Assembly (NCBI GenBank): GCA_903927495.1
Contig: CAIYNH010000720.1
Location: forward strand, 1-7,917
From: an uncultured beta proteobacterium
GTDB lineage: Bacteria; Pseudomonadota; Gammaproteobacteria; Burkholderiales; Burkholderiaceae_C
DNA length: 7,917 bases
Reading direction: 5' to 3'
The translations under genes were made by a program, and so were the position numbers. Below, in pieces: positions 6,184 through 7,917 of this stretch. The notes below the pieces were generated by a model. It did no database searches and was not told the origin of the DNA. It saw only the letters and a list, made by a program, of their open reading frames with translations. Each line of letters begins with the position of its first letter. Position 1 is the first letter of the stretch.

Positions 6184-6320
6184 TACGCAGTCTTCATGGG
6201 CGACATATCGCCAAAACTGATGGATATCTTTTTACCCAAGGCTGATGCGGCCTTGACTATTGTCGCCAAAGTAACCGATGGGTACGCTGGGTCCAACAAC
6301 CGATCCAATTGTGTGCGGCT
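6183..6320 (-). pseudogene. XRE-family antitoxin, C-terminal fragment
   Basis: This last part of the chimera, about 45 residues, starts exactly at a recognition-helix motif, TSRTQLDRLLDP, followed by SVTLATIVKAASALGKKISISF. This is the second half of a HigA-like HTH antitoxin domain (COG5606-like), as found next to RelE/HigB-type toxins. The first helices are absent and no toxin gene is visible on either side. The natural antitoxin stop seems kept at 6183. Confidence 0.55.
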
Positions 6321-7460
6321 GGTAGCCAAGAGACCGGGCACACCCAGCAACAAGCCAATTTCTGTTTGTTCGTTTACCATTCGGTTCATCATCGCCTTGT
6401 TAGTTGCCACGCTTGTCAGACGCGGATAATAGTCGGACCCCATAGCCTGCAACACGAAATTAACAAACATGCCAGACAACGCAAACGCCGCGCTGTAAAT
6501 GCCCGCACCCTTGGATGCTGTCACCTGTCCTGACATGGGGGCAAGCCATAGGTGACCATGCTCGTCAACGCGCATGGCAACACCTGCCGGTGGCTTTAAC
6601 AGATATTCCGTGGGGAAACCCGCCTTGCCGTCACGCACAGCAAAACCTACCCCGGCTTCGGTGGATGCGTAGATGTGTGTAATACGTGCAGCGGGGAATT
6701 GTTTGGACAGCAGATCCAAGACAGCTTGGTCAACAATCTCTCCACCCAGGGTAATTTGCTTTAGGTCTAACTTGTCAAACAAGGGGTGCATGGCAAGCTT
6801 TCGCCACATGGAGGGTGTTGCTGAAAGCGCATTGCAACCTTGTTCTGTCAAGCGATTTAGGACATCAGTTAAATCTGCATCCTCCTCATTGAGGACCAAC
6901 GGAGTGTCACACATCCAAGATTGAAGGAATACCTGTAAACCTGCAAAGCGCCTTAAGCTATAAAGGCTTCCCCAAATGTATGCATCACCTACATGCCGAT
7001 TGGTCATGCTTCGTGTTAACGATGCATAGGTGTGTGCAATTAATTTAGGTGTGCCCGTTGTGCCTGAGGTGGGTAATAGCCAAGTTGTCGCTACGGACGC
7101 GGGCCGATCAAATGCCTGACTTGATGCAGCTGAGTTAAATAACTTTGTGAATCCAAGCCCATCGTTTTCAACAACGATGTCGATTTTGGCTTGCACCAAA
7201 CGTGCAGATCGGGTTTCTGAATCGTCCTCACTGGGCAATATTAGTATGGATTCCGCAAGACCGTCCAAAAATATGAGAGCCGAAACAAACTCACCAACAG
7301 GCAAGTTGCCTATTGCAACACGTTTGCAATGCCAGTCTGAGTAAGGTATTTGAAGCAGCGCTTGTGCGAATTTGGACGCTTCAATGGCGCCTGCGGTTTG
7401 TGAAAACCAAAGTACATCGCTTGCGCTGCTAGTGGCAAGCTTCTCAGCCAAAAAATTCAT
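6183..7460 (-). CDS. Three-part chimeric ORF: AMP-forming acyl ligase, Wzx flippase slice, XRE antitoxin C-terminus
   Basis: A 425-codon uninterrupted frame. Residues 1 to about 311 are an ANL-superfamily adenylating enzyme: P-loop LLPTSGTTGTPKLIAH (128-143), LGGEIVD (238-244) and ASTEAG (265-270). It breaks after GHLWLAP, before the TGD motif and the C-terminal lid with the catalytic lysine, so the thioesterification half is missing. Residues about 312-380 read like an O-antigen flippase (SGMFVNFVLQAMGSDYYPRL, MVNEQTEIGLLL). Residues 381-425 read like an XRE antitoxin end (SRTQLDRLLDP, SVTLATIVKAASALGKK). The start overlaps the ACP stop (ATGA), so ACP and ligase were one unit, the ligase presumably charging that ACP. 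A loss of ligase function is likely; expression of a chimera is possible. Confidence 0.8.
   Translation of the reverse strand: MNFLAEKLATSSASDVLWFSQTAGAIEASKFAQALLQIPYSDWHCKRVAIGNLPVGEFVSALIFLDGLAESILILPSEDDSETRSARLVQAKIDIVVENDGLGFTKLFNSAASSQAFDRPASVATTWLLPTSGTTGTPKLIAHTYASLTRSMTNRHVGDAYIWGSLYSLRRFAGLQVFLQSWMCDTPLVLNEEDADLTDVLNRLTEQGCNALSATPSMWRKLAMHPLFDKLDLKQITLGGEIVDQAVLDLLSKQFPAARITHIYASTEAGVGFAVRDGKAGFPTEYLLKPPAGVAMRVDEHGHLWLAPMSGQVTASKGAGIYSAAFALSGMFVNFVLQAMGSDYYPRLTSVATNKAMMNRMVNEQTEIGLLLGVPGLLATSRTQLDRLLDPAYPSVTLATIVKAASALGKKISISFGDMSPMKTA
6321..6527 (-). pseudogene. Wzx/MATE-like polysaccharide flippase, internal fragment
   Basis: This is the middle part of the chimera, about 69 residues: GAGIYSAAFALSGMFVNFVL, QAMGSDYYPRLTSVA, MNRMVNEQTEIGLLLGVPG. 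The pattern (YxAAxxLSG, hydrophobic helix, DxYPRLT, VNEQTE, second helix) is that of the central helices of Wzx-type lipid-linked oligosaccharide flippases. All other helices, before and after, are missing. It agrees with the polysaccharide theme of the locus and is not functional by itself. Confidence 0.6.
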
Positions 7461-7711
7461 TTTGGGGCAAATCGCTGATAGATGGCTACAAATTCACCCA
7501 ATGTACGGGGATACACCGGTTCATCCATCAAAACAAAGGGGTCGTAGCCAAGCTCTTCCTCTAGCCGAGCGACCAGAATGGCAAAACCAAGGGAGTCAAG
7601 ACCGGATTCAAGTAACACGGTTTCATCGACAAGCAGGTCAATGATATTAGTGCCGCGCATATCGGCAGTTTCAGTGATTGCCGTGATGATATGGTTTCGT
7701 AAATTATTCAT
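7457..7711 (-). CDS. Acyl carrier protein
   Basis: An 84-residue, acidic, four-helix carrier protein. The phosphopantetheine site is the serine S40 within ESGLDSLGFAILVARLEEELG (read as ESGLDSLGF), a classic DSL motif. The ending (PRTLGEFVAIYQRF) is the expected fourth helix. It needs a 4'-phosphopantetheinyl transferase made elsewhere. The ATG lies 7 nt after the stop of the upstream gene, and its stop overlaps the ligase start (ATGA). ACP and ligase thus form a coupled pair that would load an acyl or amino-acyl group for transfer, here probably onto a sugar or polysaccharide because of the glycosyltransferase and flippase remnants nearby. The substrate is unknown. It appears intact. Confidence 0.9.
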   Translation of the reverse strand: MNNLRNHIITAITETADMRGTNIIDLLVDETVLLESGLDSLGFAILVARLEEELGYDPFVLMDEPVYPRTLGEFVAIYQRFAPK

Positions 7712-7717
7712 CAGTTG

Positions 7718-7917
7718 TTAAAGGTAAGTGTGATTGATGATTGTGAGTCGCAATTGCAATTTGCCGGTTGTCGCGCAGGTGCTTTGGTCATCATCAAAGT
7801 TAAGTGCACGTACGCGTTTGGCTTCTTGCATGGCTATGCTGGGTGGACAGTTGCTAGATTCACTATTGATCCGGCCCGATGATGTTTTAAGTTCCGTTCT
7901 GGCGGCGCTTGTCGAAG
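7718..7917 (-). CDS. 3' end of an unidentified gene upstream of the ACP
   Basis: One minus frame is open from the right edge to a TAA at 7720-7718, about 66 codons; the other two frames are broken by stops. Its end reads AMQEAKRVRALNFDDDQ, then GKLQLRLTIINHTYL. The stop is 6 nt before the ACP start, the spacing expected within an operon. I recognise no family; the piece is short, and the serine-rich beginning is not informative. It may belong to the biosynthetic set using the ACP. The 5' part lies outside the window. Confidence 0.45.
   Translation of the reverse strand, partial: STSAARTELKTSSGRINSESSNCPPSIAMQEAKRVRALNFDDDQSTCATTGKLQLRLTIINHTYL

Noticed and set aside
7160..7180. Short hairpin CATCGTT / AACGATG
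   Set aside because: Seven base pairs inside the ligase coding sequence, no regulatory context and no T-run.
1..7917. CRISPR array, tRNA, rRNA, IS element or clear phage attachment site
   Set aside because: No spaced direct repeats, cloverleaf, transposase frame or repeated att core was seen on either strand.

Overview
The window looks like part of a betaproteobacterial chromosome or contig, most like Burkholderiales/Comamonadaceae relatives. This rests on codon and protein style only; no rRNA, tRNA or species marker is present. It has two halves that meet tail to tail near 4520-4541.

Left half, plus strand (2-4541): the 3' end of a prophage. A tail hub-like gene is fused in frame to an N-terminal piece of a large serine recombinase that enters from beyond the left edge. 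A small tail-associated gene and an intrinsic terminator follow. Next is a translationally coupled lysis cassette: a DUF6127-like small membrane protein, a holin-like protein and a GH24 endolysin. It is followed by a two-gene accessory (moron-like) cassette, an XRE regulator overlapping a TPR-type protein. The regulator may be expressed from a leaderless mRNA.

Right half, minus strand (7917-4520): a surface-polysaccharide type locus that is heavily eroded. Read in its own direction it holds the 3' end of an unknown gene, an acyl carrier protein and an AMP-forming acyl ligase. The ligase runs in frame into a slice of a Wzx-type flippase and then into the C-terminal half of an XRE antitoxin. 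A REP-like motif comes next, then the C-terminus of a WaaE-like glycosyltransferase, the middle of a DUF234/COG1672-type ATPase and a second GT2 glycosyltransferase that has lost its N-terminus and centre. An apparently intact YdcF/DUF218 protein ends the run.

The striking property of the window is the number of abrupt joins between fragments of unrelated genes: at least six in 7.9 kb, three of them in frame. The fragments have few internal lesions, so they were joined recently, are still expressed as chimeras, or result from misassembly. The intact working units appear to be the prophage lysis cassette, the XRE-TPR pair, the ACP and YdcF. All family assignments come from reading motifs by eye; no database search was run.
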